The translations under genes were made by a program, and so were the position numbers. Shown here in pieces: positions 21,550 to 34,230 of a stretch of 64,000 nucleotides of DNA (positions are counted from its first letter, which is position 1; each line of letters begins with the position of its first letter). The notes beneath the pieces were generated by a model. It had not been told where the DNA came from and did no database searches. It saw only the letters and a program-made list of their open reading frames with translations. Source of the stretch: Dermanyssus gallinae (taxonomy: Eukaryota > Arthropoda > Arachnida > Mesostigmata > Dermanyssidae); NCBI GenBank assembly GCA_003439945.1, contig QVRM01000292.1, forward strand, positions 430,001 to 494,000, written 5' to 3'.

Positions 21550-22507
21550 AATTAATAAATACATTAATATGAGTACAACGCAGTGGCAAAATATTCTTCC
21601 AGTCCAGAACGCACGTGTTCGATAGAAGTGATTGTTTTACCACTTAAAAAATGTTGCATCGATCTGAATAGGTGGTAATCAGATGGTGCTAACTAGGGGG
21701 AATACGGTGGATGTTCCAAAAGTTCCCATTTTAGCTGGGAAATTTTCGAAAGGGTCTCCCTACTTACGTGGGGAGTTGAGTTGTCTTGGTGGAACAGGAC
21801 ACTCTTCTTTGAAAGTAGACTGCTTTAATTTTTCGTGAACCTTTTCGAGTTGTTGACAGTACACGGCCGTATTTATCGTCTGGTTACGCGGTAAAAGTTC
21901 ATAGTGCACTACTCCGCCCACATTCCACCAAATACACAATAAAACCTTGTTTGCTTGTATGTCCTTTTTGGGCTGGCTAAAGGAGGTGCCAGGTTCACGG
22001 GACCAGAACCTTTTCTTGACAGGAGAGTCGTAGAAGACCCATTTTTCATTGCAGGTCACAAAACGATCGAAAAAAGGCAAATTTTAATGCCTGCTGAGCA
22101 AAGAAGTGCAGACGCGCATGCGCGTCATTTTGCTGAAGTCGCTAAGCTCGTGAGGTACCCATTTGCACAGCCTGGAAGTTATTCCGAGGCGTCTTAAAGC
22201 TGTGCTAACAGCTTGTTGGATAATATAAAGCTCCTCGGCAAGTTCCACAGTAGTTATAGTGGGATTTTCCTGGATTTTCATTCGAAAAACCTCCTCACTG
22301 ATAACACTTGGCCTTCTTGATGTAGGCTTATCTTCGAGGTTAAAGTTTCCTTTTCGGAACTTCTCAAACCACTGTTGGCACATTCTATCTGTACAACAGG
22401 CATCTCCAAACGATTTTAACATTTTTTTTGTGAGCCTGCGTTGCACTCAGTTCATTTTTAAACTCATGGAGTAGAATCGCCTGAGTTTGGCTTTTTTCTA
22501 CCTCCAT
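21550..22507 (-). pseudogene. mariner (DD34D) transposase, inactivated
   Basis: The minus-strand start is ATG 22507-22505 (MEVEKSQTQAILLHEF). A shift in an A8 run near 22422-22429 breaks the frame. Then come the helix-turn-helix halves (CQQWFEKFRKGNFNLEDKPT; RRPSVISEEVF), the linker WVPHELSD, and the catalytic part (FDRFVTCNEKWVFYD, VLLCIWWNVGG, VVHYELLPRNQTIN). A second shift precedes the HQDN-PH and SDYHLF regions (about 21660-21790), spaced 34 residues apart. The first catalytic aspartate, D of DEKW, is N. There is also a stop at about 22083. It would be a cut-and-paste transposase if intact. Clear terminal repeats are not visible. Confidence 0.8.
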
Positions 22508-22724
22508 TTTGCAGCACTTTTACGAACAAACGGCTAAACAGATTTCAAATTGGCTGAGACCAGCAGATTACCCGCTCTTTTTCACATGAAAACAACAAAG
22601 AGTGAGCTAATGATCTATGCCTAGGCGCCGGGGCGGGCGCTGTGAAAGCCGCGCAAGCGCCAATCCAAAAAAACTTTTTTGTAGACCCAATAGAAGGGGC
22701 GGATCATTTTGGCAAAATTTTGCG
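22508..22724. other. mariner 5' flank, no gene
   Basis: Leader of the mariner relic and adjacent DNA including a GC-rich patch (22617-22650). No terminal repeat could be fixed. Confidence 0.4.
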
Positions 22725-22900
22725 GTTCTGAATGTGAAAGCTTCAACGCAAAACATAACAAATATGGCTGTCGAAAAAACTTATTCACTTGACAAGTAAC
22801 TAAGCTTTTTTGATAGCCATATTTGTTTTTTATTTGGCGCATATCTTGATCGTATTGACAAAACGTTCTGAACGTGAAAGCTTCGGCCTGAGACATAACA
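22725..22900. repeat. foldback with flanking direct repeats (MITE-like)
   Basis: Arms at 22757-22783 and 22801-22827 are inverted copies of each other (AACAAATATGGCT.TC.AAAAA), 24 of 27 bases matching by eye, around a short loop that itself holds ACTTGACAAGT. A direct repeat TTCTGAA.GTGAAAGCTTC occurs at about 22725-22744 and 22866-22886, so the block may be a partly duplicated MITE. No coding capacity. Confidence 0.55.
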
Positions 22901-23184
<284 letters not shown>

Positions 23185-23564
23185 ATTTGTCCCACAAACT
23201 TCGGGATCTAGTACAACTCGGCATTTGTTCCAATGAAACGAGGGCCGGAAAGGTCTTCTAAAAAATGGCAATTGAGAAAGAAAGTCAAAATATAAGAATT
23301 GCGGTTCTTTAGAACTATCTTCAATATAACATTTGTTCTACTTTGACGTGCTAAGATGGAATGCAATTCAACGGATGCTACATTTTGATCGGTTTGTCGA
23401 TACGACGGCTGGGACTCTCGCAATCGCAGATTCAGTGAAGGTACGAGTATGTCAGGATAAATAGCTTGATACAACCACTTTTGGCAATTTCACTCTCACT
23501 CCAAAAGAAGACATTTTTGCTCCGTTGTAGTAGTCCCCGAAGTTTACTGGACGAGTTCTGGGAG

Positions 23565-23568
<4 letters not shown>
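23185..23568. other. no recognisable gene
   Basis: Spacer between two TA tracts; nothing identified. Confidence 0.5.

Positions 23569-23622
<54 letters not shown>
23569..23622. repeat. (TA)n microsatellite
   Basis: About 54 bp of TA repeats. Confidence 0.96.
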
Positions 23623-23625
<3 letters not shown>

Positions 23626-24272
23626 ACAGTAAATAAGCTCCACACGACACCACTACCAACTAATTCGAACTATCTTTACCAAATGTGTGACGCAATAGAT
23701 GCTAGTCTATAGTAATTTAGTTATATCAACAAGTTCCTATTGGAGTTAGCGCTGGTGGACCGCTCCAAAACCTCATATCCTGTAGCTGGGGCAGGTGTTT
23801 GCGTGCTTCCGTCTCCAGTCCTCGTCTGCGTTTGTCGTGGCGGGCGTCGGCGAACAACAACGACACGAGTCGACAGCCAGCCAGGTAATGAAGTCTGCCG
23901 CCCCCGGCTTCAGTCGCCAAATAATCATAATGTGATAGTAATAATAATAGCAATAACAATAACATTCATGATCTTGGACTTGCTCGTGGCCATCACGAAC
24001 CGGCATCAACGATATAGTTCCGGTGCAGGCAACTGTTCAAAGTTGGCAGCGCCTGCGGTACGGCTGAACAGCTAAGGTGCGAACAAAATGCTTTCAGGCG
24101 GCAAACGGTAGCGCCCTGTTCCCGTAAAGGCTCGACGGTTGTACGGGGACGTCGATGTCGAAACATCCACACGGATGGAATGCAATGGCAAAATGGTGCG
24201 TTTGGCGCCACCGTGGTATCGTTGGCACTTCTGGAATGCAATCGTCCCTGCACTCGCGTACGGCTCACGTAG

Positions 24273-24278
<6 letters not shown>
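23623..24278. other. no recognisable gene; GC-richer patch
   Basis: Open frames exist on both strands around 23740-24075 but show no recognisable domain. A short ATA/ATAACA-rich run lies at about 23935-23970. Confidence 0.4.
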
Positions 24279-24279
<1 letters not shown>

Positions 24280-24310
<31 letters not shown>

Positions 24311-24362
24311 CAATGGCGGCGCACCGAAAAACTATGGCCCATATATATAGATAAATAAATAT

Positions 24363-24400
<38 letters not shown>
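24280..24400. repeat. two (TA)n tracts (24280-24308, 24367-24400)
   Basis: Two TA runs separated by about 58 bp of unique sequence. Confidence 0.95.
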
Positions 24401-24402
<2 letters not shown>

Positions 24403-24589
24403 GGTGAGGACTTGCTTGTGAACTCTGCTCAGCGATCACCCACACTGTACTGTAGATATGTAGCCATAAGGGTTACTCGCGTGACTGCAACTCAACATAC
24501 AGCTCATACGCTTACATACATAAACACATCTGCACAGCTGCTGTAGCGGAAGCTAACTTAATATATTGACACAACTTGAGTAGACGCAA

Positions 24590-24593
<4 letters not shown>

Positions 24594-24620
<27 letters not shown>
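24594..24620. repeat. (TA)n microsatellite
   Basis: 27 bp of AT dinucleotides. Confidence 0.95.
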
Positions 24621-24621
<1 letters not shown>

Positions 24622-24699
24622 GCAAGAAGTATTTATCGACAATCAATACATATCAATTATAAAGTGACAAAATTGTCAAATTACTGGGTTTAGAGATAT

Positions 24700-24818
24700 C
24701 CATATGCCTGAATATATTGGTTTAGAATAGGGAAACGGATTCCATATGCCTGAATATATTGGTTAGAATAGGGAAATGGGTTCCATATGCCTGAATAGAT
24801 TGATTAGAATAGGGAAAC

Positions 24819-24823
<5 letters not shown>
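24700..24823. repeat. minisatellite, 3 units of 41-42 bp
   Basis: Units at 24700-24741, 24742-24782 and 24783-24823 each begin CCATATGCCTGAATA and end GAATAGGGAAA.GG.TT. The three differ at only a few positions and run straight into a (TA)n tract. Confidence 0.93.

Positions 24824-24866
<43 letters not shown>
24824..24866. repeat. (TA)n microsatellite
   Basis: About 43 bp of TA immediately after the minisatellite. Confidence 0.95.
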
Positions 24867-24873
<7 letters not shown>

Positions 24874-25118
24874 AGTGAGTCGGTATGTGCAAAGGGTAAT
24901 AAGTTTAATGTTACTGCCACGTTTATGGCGGTATTGATAATGGTCAGCGGAACACATCAGTTCATACAGAATAATCAGCACGACCGGAAATGTGTTAGTG
25001 TCATAGTGCTCAGGAGCCTTACGATACAGTGGAACATAATAAAAGAGCATTGACTTTCCCGGTATTAATGGACGAAGGAATGTGCGCGTAAACTACACGT
25101 ACATTTTGGTTACACATG

Positions 25119-25121
<3 letters not shown>

Positions 25122-25150
<29 letters not shown>
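25122..25150. repeat. (TA)n microsatellite
   Basis: 29 bp of TA at the edge of a mariner relic; mariner elements insert at TA. Confidence 0.95.
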
Positions 25151-25155
<5 letters not shown>

Positions 25156-25169
25156 GAAATAAATAAACC

Positions 25170-25863
25170 TAGCATGTATGTATAGCACCTTGAAAAAAAA
25201 AATATTTGTTGCGGTGTCTTGGAAACATTTCGAGCAACTTTGCAAGCCAACGTAAAATGAGGCATTGGTGTTGGATCTGCTCTGTTTGAATTTCTTTGAT
25301 CGACTCCTTTAGGCGGCTTAAGTCCCGAAGTCGTAACCACATACCCACGACTTGTCTCCTGTAATTATTCTCTGGAGCAATCCAGGGTCTTCTGCTAACG
25401 CGCCTAAATGTTTAATTCGGCATTTTCCGTCAAGCATTAATTCGCTGCAAATTTAACATTTTTGCAACAAACTTCGCTACCAGTTTTCTGACGTATAAAA
25501 TAATGGTCAAGACTAATGATCAACTACTGAACTATAAGATACCTCCATTCTCTCAACGATTTCCATGATAAAAGTTTGGCGATTGTTGATTGCGACACCA
25601 TAAACTTCTCAACGTTTTCTTCCGTTATTGATGTCGAAGGCCTTTTCGAACGGGGCTCGTCTTTGGCCTTTTCACGTTAGTCGCAAAATTCATAGTACCA
25701 CATATACACGGTATTTTAGCGCTGCCGAATCACTACAAGCAGTTCGTAACATTTCCACCTTTAGACAAACACCATGACATAAAATTACCTTTATAGATAT
25801 ACACACATTACATGTGAGTTGGCTCTTTACATTGAACTTAATGCAAATTCGTTGCTCTTTCAT
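25170..25863 (-). pseudogene. mariner transposase relic (family 2), copy 1
   Basis: Read on the minus strand from ATG 25863: MKEQRICIKFNVK (start of the DNA-binding domain), VEMLRTACSDSAALKYRVYMWYYEFCD, a proline-arginine stretch, SITEENVEKFM, and near 25345-25400 EDPGLLQRIITGDKSWVCGYD, where the first catalytic D of DESW is present. The catalytic C-terminal half is missing beyond about 25180. Many stops and shifts are present. The family differs from the 21550-22507 relic (GDKSW against CNEKW) and resembles those at 31030 and 36130. Confidence 0.65.
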
Positions 25864-27589
<1,726 letters not shown>

Positions 27590-28140
27590 TTAGGAGAGGC
27601 AGATCTACAGTTACTAGATAGAGTTCGATTTTTCTTCATGAAGCGGGTTTTGGGGTTAGCTAACTCTTGTAGGCATAGAATAGTTCATATATTGGAAGGG
27701 CGGGCTCTAATGACACAGGAATTACAAGTAAAATGGGGTTTACCTAAGACGATGGCCTTCGTGGCCTACACTATGAAGTGGGGGGAATAATTAAAGGATA
27801 TAGATATAGGAATATACACGACAATAGCGATAAGGAGTACAACCTGGCGAGCAGCCGGATATAAGAATAGGCATCTCACTACGGCATTTGCAGCCCACGG
27901 GTTCCATCACGTGTTATGCAGCACACAAGAATTCCACAATCCTCAGGAGTGTTGTAGGTGCGCGAGATGCTTAGGCCATTGTGATAGATACCACGCCGCA
28001 GCATGTTCAGCAGTGCAATCAATAGCTGAACTCGCAAGATGAGGGAAGATACGGTGACGCAGAAAAACCACTGATTCAGACTGATGTACTTATTTAAAAT
28101 TCACCCAACCTGGGTGTTAATAAACCATAATAATAATACA
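27590..28140 (+). pseudogene. LINE pol C-terminal relic with 3' end
   Basis: Plus-strand translation gives VRFFFMKRVLGLANSCRHRI, QVKWGLPKTMAFVAY, then AHGFHHVLCSTQEFHNP followed by a CCxC...C..YH cluster near 27945-28010. This matches the far C-terminus of APE-type LINE pol proteins, where a cysteine/histidine cluster follows an HGFHH-LC motif. A stop splits the frame at 27787-27789. The sequence ends in AACCATAATAATAATACAAC, a TAA-type tail. A sibling relic lies at 63690-63890. Confidence 0.5.
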
Positions 28141-28159
28141 ACAAAGCATTATTATTGTT

Positions 28160-28290
28160 GTTGTTCAACGAGACAATCTTCAGCAACGATGAGGCCTATT
28201 TTCACGTTGATGGTTTCGTAGAAGAAAGACAAAATGGTCGCGTCTGGAGTAAAGAATCACCACATGGGTTTCATGAAAAGAAAATGTGTC
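28160..28290 (+). pseudogene. DDE transposase fragment (Tc1/mariner superfamily)
   Basis: About 40 codons read NETIFSNDEAYFHVDGFVEE and then GRVWSKESPHGFHE. I.SDEA.FH..GFV with a following RVW...PH is a recurring catalytic-region block of Tc1/IS630-like transposases in arthropods. The D of SDEA would be the first catalytic residue. Both ends are missing; (TA)n follows at once. Confidence 0.5.
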
Positions 28291-28449
28291 ACTATATATA
28301 TATATACATATATATATATACTCAGTAGTTATTGAAGTATGCAATTATTATATGGATGCGTAGGTAACATATATGCTGCCGCTCTAAGCACCTCTGATAC
28401 AAAAGGGTGACTTTTGTATTTAGGTATACATGCCAAGAATATACATATA

Positions 28450-28489
<40 letters not shown>
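28291..28489. repeat. (TA)n tracts (about 28291-28320 and 28440-28489)
   Basis: Two TA runs, the first broken by ACA, the second by TTTA, with unique sequence between. Confidence 0.95.
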
Positions 28490-28492
<3 letters not shown>

Positions 28493-29577
28493 GCATTTAT
28501 CATAATCAATACTGCAGTTTCAAATTTGTCCACTTTACGCACAGTCACTCCCAGCGAAATAATATATTTGACACGCATACAAACGCCTGCCCCTACACTG
28601 AACACTTCACATCAAGGTGGATGCGCAGACGGACTTAAGCACTACAAACAGCAGCAACTAACTTCAGGTTAGTTGCCGGATCCGGAGATCCAACTCCGAT
28701 CGTGTGCGTTGGCGGGTGTGCTTTGGCGTGTGCACGAACGAAGACGCCTGTGACTTGACAGCAATCCCGTACGATTAGTGCACATGCCAAATGAGCGGGG
28801 AGGTATATAGATCTTTGCTTGTTACGCAAATACCTTGGGGCGAAGGGCATCAAAGTTCGGTGCGCAAAGCAGCCATGACCGTTAGAGCAGCAGCAGCAGC
28901 CATCGTAGACGACAACGACAACCTCGACGACCAAAAGCGACGCCTGTTGACAAGTAGGGCTAACCTGTTGTGCAAGGGTCTCTTGTGGCCGATTTAAGCC
29001 TATTTCTGCTGCCCTCGCGCACCCCCGTCGCCCCAGTGTACGAGCGGAGGCGGTTAAACGACGCGCGAACGAAAGAAACCAATTGTCGGAAAATAATTCG
29101 GGACAGACGAAATAAAATCATTGCCCGAGGGACATTAGCGGGGCGGGATTCACATCATACGTTACCGACGAGCTTAGCTAACACCCGATCTACACAGACA
29201 CACACACACACACTACACATACACCCCAAAGAGTGCCAAGGGACGAACCGTTCAAAATCTCAACAGTTCAACTACAACAGTAGCATGTGGCGACCCTGGC
29301 CACCTTCTGGTCGGCTAGCAATAGAAGTTAAAGCTGCTAGAAGAACAAAAACAGCCTCCTTCCTTAATAGAAAATTAACGAGCTTATCTAGAATACCACA
29401 TGTCACACGGCGCAGTTTGTGTGGTTCTGCTTCATTGCATCGTTCTGCGATTGGCTCGGACCTTAGAATTGTAGTACGGTTCTTATTACATATACTGCAT
29501 TAAGATGACTGTTATTTAAGTAGTAATATAGCGTTAATAAATCTCGGCGATGTTGGATTAAATTTTGGTATAGCGAT
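28490..29577. other. no recognisable gene
   Basis: GC-richer than its surroundings. Open frames at 28791-28997 and 28970-29503 (plus) and 28635-28934 (minus) have no recognisable domain, and the latter is valine/cysteine-rich low complexity. An (AC)n run lies at about 29196-29212. Confidence 0.4.
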
Positions 29578-29750
29578 TTGACATCGAGCCCGGTAGCGTT
29601 GTACATTGGCGTGCGCATTTCGACCGGAGGAGACACATAAGTGAATGGATTCAATCCCCGCTGTTGCACAATTGTATTTAAGAACTCTGTCTTATGAGGC
29701 AATGTAGACGCAAATCCGTAGACATTGAATGTTGGCTGAGGGCCCGAAAA
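29578..29750 (+). mobile_element. tRNA-derived SINE, copy 2 (older)
   Basis: Matches copy 1 across its length: TCGAGCCCGG start, GACCGGAGGAGACACATAAGTG, a mutated B-box GGATTCAATCCCC, TTGTATTTA, TATGAGGCAATG, CCGTAGACATT and TTGGCTGAGGGCCCGAAAA. It carries small deletions and the B-box is no longer canonical. No clear TSD is visible (a TTTTGTATAG-like sequence occurs on both sides but not flush). Confidence 0.8.
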
Positions 29751-31029
29751 GTTGTTTTGTATAGATCACTATTTCAACTCCCACTCTAGGCACATACTGA
29801 AATGCTGAATTTCGTCGTCAGGCGCTAAGAACAGACACAGTACATATGTGGACGACGGTGTCGTCGGAAAATCGTATCTGTTTATTGTGTGCCGTGACCT
29901 AACCTGAACTTCTTGTTTCGTGAAATTGCATCAGCTAAATTTATCAACGTCTCATTCGTTGATCAAGTCATTGCTTACGAAGGGTGACGACGAATATGCC
30001 CACTTTTGTGCTCTTTTCTCATTCTTAAGTTAAGATTGCGCTCCGATTTGTAACCAAGACAAAAATATAGTGTGCCGCCATTAACAATTTCTTTGCATAC
30101 AAGCGCAACTAATGATAACTGTTAAACTTTCCAATGACATGTCAATGATGCTACTGCAATGTGCCTCAATTGGTGTTCTCTCTCCCTTTTCTTTCAATGC
30201 AGCTTGCTTAATTGCGTTCCTTCAGAGTTTTCTCTAAGTTGCGTTGTCTTTCTGTGGTTCCTGTTCCCCGTCGTCTTCATTTTTCTTCTTCCGCCGCAGC
30301 TTCTCATCCTCGGTGTCCTGCCTCTATCCTGCTCCTCTGTACATAAACAGATGCTCAGCTGCTGTTTGCCGTATTCATGTTAAATCGTCTGCTTATCTTA
30401 ACCATATTTTAAGCGTTGAATCGTCTGCTTATCTTAACCACGTTTTAGCCACCTTTAAGCGGCCACAGGGACACTTGTTGGCCTTTCTGGGTGCAACACA
30501 ATAGCCGAATATGGCCTAATTGCTGCAGCTGCCTTCAGTTGCTTACTACTGCGCCAACAACGACGACGACGACAACGACGACAACGATTTACCCGCTCGC
30601 TATGCATACATAGATTTTAGCGGCTCATGCGAGCAGAGTTCGTGATGGCGGTACTGCTTGCTTTCCACTGTCGAAAGGTCGCAGTAGCGGCTATACACAG
30701 CATTACCATAGATACGAATACCCCTGCTGGCGCTGTTGTTGCAGCAACTGCCTTCTCTGCTTTCGAGTACACCGGTTTCTACGGATACCGGGCAATCCAG
30801 AATCCCTTCTTTCCCTCTCGCTCTTCTCCCTTATCTTCTTCACCTTCTCCCTCATTTTATTGATTTCTCTCGTTCTCTCTCCCTCGCCGCCCTACATCCA
30901 CTCGTATTTACTTGATTGATACTCTCTCTCTCACTCTCGCTTTCTTTTGCTATGTTTACTTTGTTGGTCCCTGATATTGTCGTCTCTTTATCCGGCTTAA
31001 TCATGTAATGTTTATGATGACATAGCTCA
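29751..31029. other. no recognisable gene; short repeats
   Basis: Includes a 2 x 36-bp tandem duplication at 30383-30454 (unit starts AATCGTCTGCTTATCTTAAC), a GAC/AAC-rich run near 30553-30590 and CT-rich stretches near 30820-30950. Open frames here are low-complexity. Confidence 0.45.
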
Positions 31030-31230
31030 ATCACCATAAACATTTTCGTAACATTTCCACCCTTTTAGAACGTATGAGTTGGTTTTTAACATAACACTTG
31101 ATGGGGCTTGGACCAAGCTTAAACAATAAACGCCATCACCGATTGTCACGATTTAGCCTGTGTGTAGCTGATAGCGCTTCTAGGAAAAACAAATCTGGAG
31201 ACTTTGGTAGTTTTGGCACCATTTTGTTCT
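31030..31230 (-). pseudogene. mariner family 2 terminal relic
   Basis: CGTAACATTTCCACCTTTTAGA-like sequence and AACAATAAACGCCATCACC correspond in order to 25745-25960 of the mariner relic at 25170-25863. Only the region encoding the VEMLR block and the outer leader remains. The assignment rests on nucleotide resemblance by eye. Confidence 0.35.
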
Positions 31231-31984
31231 AGTTACGTTGAAAGGTAATTAGGAATGACCCGATTTACGGTGCTTTACTATTCCATAGAGTTTGCAAAGT
31301 TGCTGAGATATTTTGAATTTAGTTAGCATTTTCTAAAGGGCTTTTAACTAAAGACCCTTTGCCAAAATGGTTCGAAGAGTTTCTTATTAAGTGTTAACTT
31401 AGGTAGACCTAACCTGGGAGAACAAACTAATGACGACAAAATGTTTATGCTAGTGGAGAATATTTTACGCGGGGGGATATAACTGAACCAAACGGTTACC
31501 AGCGAAAGGCTCGTATCCTGACAACCTAAAGTTTATCATACAACCTTTACCGGGACGTTCAAGAAGTTTAGACGTTTCACGCTCTGTTTCAAAGTTTATA
31601 ATTTCACCACATAAACGTTAGTTTCTAGTTGAGAAACTCCAATCAAAACAATCTTAAAAGTCCTGTAGTTGTGACACTGGGGTGTCAGGGAAACGTTTCT
31701 CTTCCGGGAGCCGCCATTCCCCTCAGGTGACGTTGAGTCGCGACGTATCTCCACAGTAAGGGTGAACATTTTTTGCCCTATCTGGACGTTTCGCGTATGA
31801 TGATGAACGCACGAACTAAGGAAGAACGCTTATTCAGACGCACCACTTCCACTGTTTTTACGAAATGCCTTGCAATCCCGATACTTGTGGAGGGAGAGAT
31901 ACCGATTTAGTATGGTTAAGAGTCCACACTAACCACTGGAGTTTTTGTTTTGTTTTTTAGAGGACAAATTAGAAAATGCGGTTC
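31231..31984. other. no recognisable gene
   Basis: AT-rich; nothing identified. Confidence 0.5.
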
Positions 31985-32290
31985 GCGCACGCGGACGCCA
32001 CAGCAGGAAAGCTCAACTGCAATCGTAAGCCGGTAGTGTGGGGCTCTATTCTACTAAATACCAATAACCTCCCCGTCCCCACACTTATCTGGGAACTACG
32101 CAAACAATACTTCAAACAATTGAGAAGAGTGAATAGTAGCGCCCTTGCCATGGCTGCCTTGGAATGCCTCACTGCCAGGGGCCTTGTCAAGTGAAAACGA
32201 TTATTTTCCCTTTTGTCGTGCATAGTGCGTTCGATTCCAGTCATTACGTGAGTTTATAGTAAGGTGTATCAGCTTTTAATGACTGCCGTC
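31985..32290 (-). mobile_element. R1-like LINE 3'-end fragment (interspersed repeat, copy 2)
   Basis: Shares about 200 bp with 2850-3113 (see there). It directly adjoins the C-terminal codons of the R1-like relic at 32291-34230, so it is most simply that element's 3' part. Confidence 0.45.
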
Positions 32291-34230
32291 ACTTGCTACC
32301 GTTAAGTCCGTCCGTAAAGAAGTCCACGCCGGTCACAGCAGTATTGTGTGTTTTAATGTATTCTCCATCGTTTTTTTGCATTGCCTGCAGTGTGGCGTAT
32401 CTGCTTTTTCTATCCGAACGAGATAACTTTCGAAGCTGCCATGTCCTGTAAGCACTTGTATCACGTAGAGTGTCAACTTGCCAGAGTGTCGGGCCGGTTA
32501 GTCTACGCCTTGTGTCAGGTATCAAAACCTTCACTCGGGCCACAGCTTTCTCGCCTGGTATAGCCTTCCATTCATTCTGCCAAGAGACCAGAGTTATACC
32601 CTTTCCTCCTCCCTCTTCCTTGTCGGTTCCGCAAACAAGCAACGACGCTTGTCGGCCTTCAGGTCCCAAGGGATTGTGCCAGCTTGACCCTTTTGTAGGT
32701 TATCGTGATCGTAAAACGGCGATGAAGCAGCCATAAGAAAGGGCCCAAGATGAAACCGTAAGGAATTCCAGCTATCATTTTGAATTTCGGTCACAGTAGT
32801 CTACCCGTTTTTCGTTAACTTTCGCTACGGTAGTCCGAGACGTCGAGCCCGGTGCATTTGCCTGCGCCGCGCAAGGAGACACATACGAGCGCATGTTCGA
32901 GCCCTACCGTTGTACATTTGTATTTATGGAGGCCCGCCTATGAAGCAATTCAAAACTGTTAAATCTCGACTGAGGGTCAGTCCGAAAAGTTTAAGGGAGT
33001 ACAAGACAGCCCGGCAAAAGTTGTTCGGAACTTTCTTTCTCTCGAGCACCTCCAGTATGACCCTCCAGGGTGAGCTGCCGAAAACATTTTTAACAACCAG
33101 CAGCACTACAATAAGGAGATCTCTGGACCTGGCCACAAAATATCGTTGCGTTTCCGCCTTAGCAACAACTTGCTGTATTGCGGAAAGACACTTTGCAAAA
33201 TCCGAACTGCTTCGGTGAAAGAAGACTGCGTTCTTCCGCGAATGATCGCAAACGGTTCTCAATAATTGCATCAATGCCCTTGGCCAGTGTACTGACTAAA
33301 CAGATTGGCCGATAGGTGCTGTTGACGCTTTAAAGAAAATCTTCACGGCGAAAGCCAGGATACCATTAGGTATCCTCACCATTAGGTGGCGAGGCCTTCA
33401 TCTCCCTATCGCTACAGGGGTATCCTCCAGAGTCACTTCTAGGGCTAGTCACTCGAACGTCGTCCTTAAGGGAAGAGTGCCGGAGTTCATCAAGCGGAAG
33501 GTTAGCGCTCTTTCTTTTTTCTGTCTTGCCGCGGATTAGCTTAATCGTCCGCACGGGTCGTTCTTTATTTCCAGCAATAATTCCTTCCAACATAGGTTCT
33601 CTGCTATAGTTCTGCGTACGGTGGTTGTAAGACTTTTGAATTTGCCTTGTAACTGTGCGATGCTTGTCTCATCCATGCTGCAGTGCCTTGCTGTGGTGAA
33701 TCTTCGCCGCGTCCGCGGGCTTCCTCGATCTCTATCGTTCCATCGATATTTTGGTAAAACTTGCCGTAGTCGCTTTGGATGCGTTTCCATCTTGCTTGGC
33801 ATGCTTTCTCCAGAATGTTCTGAAGGGCTTGAGCGTTTTTAGTTCCTCCTTTTTTCTAGTTTTATTGCCATCCCTGGCTTGCAGCTTCTTATTAACAGGT
33901 GGTTTCAGCCGGGGTAGCCTAGCCAGGGCAGGAGAGGCTGCTGGTGGAGTGACTTTGTCGACGTCAATTCTATACAGAAGTGATCGCTGAGGTTCTCTTC
34001 GCCAGGTAGTACACTCCAATTTATAATTTTAAAACGTAGCTTCTCTTACAGATCGTCAAATTGATGTACGGCTCACTCCTGCAATGGAAGGCAGGGTCGT
34101 TTCCTTTATTAAAAACGACAATAGTATGCATCGCTAACCACTCAAGAACATTTCTGCCTCTTCTGTTAGTGTTGGTTGCCTCCCATGTTATGGAGGCTGC
34201 GTAAATGAGATAACCGGCTTACAGCGTTCT
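32291..34230 (-). pseudogene. R1-like LINE pol relic, interrupted by a SINE
   Basis: Minus-strand pieces follow pol order. WEATNTNRRGRNVLEWLA and VVFNKGNDPAF (34080-34190) come from the endonuclease. LCWKELLLEIKNDPCGRLS (about 33540-33600) matches the R1 linker before RT. LLVVKNVFGSSPWRVILE (about 33060-33120) is RT motif A, with its D lost. AGIPYGFILGPF (near 32750) is the GVPQGSILGP motif. Near 32380-32560, VLIPDTRRR and NDGEYIKTHNTAV come from the C-terminus. A SINE sits between RT motifs A and B at 32844-32992. Many shifts and stops are present. Confidence 0.6.
32844..32992 (+). mobile_element. tRNA-derived SINE, copy 3, inside an R1-like relic
   Basis: TCGAGCCCGGTG start, GACACATACGAGCGC, B-box-like TGTTCGAGCCCTA, GTACATTTGTATTTATGGAGG, TATGAAGCAATTC, AAATCTCGACTGAGGGTCAGTCCGAAAAG. 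It has lost about 20 bp from the tRNA head relative to copy 1. It lies in opposite orientation to the host LINE relic, whose reading resumes on the other side, so the SINE inserted into the LINE. Confidence 0.75.

Noticed and set aside
29578..29750. TSD around SINE copy 2
   Set aside because: A TTTTGTATAG-like match flanks it but is imperfect and not flush with the ends.
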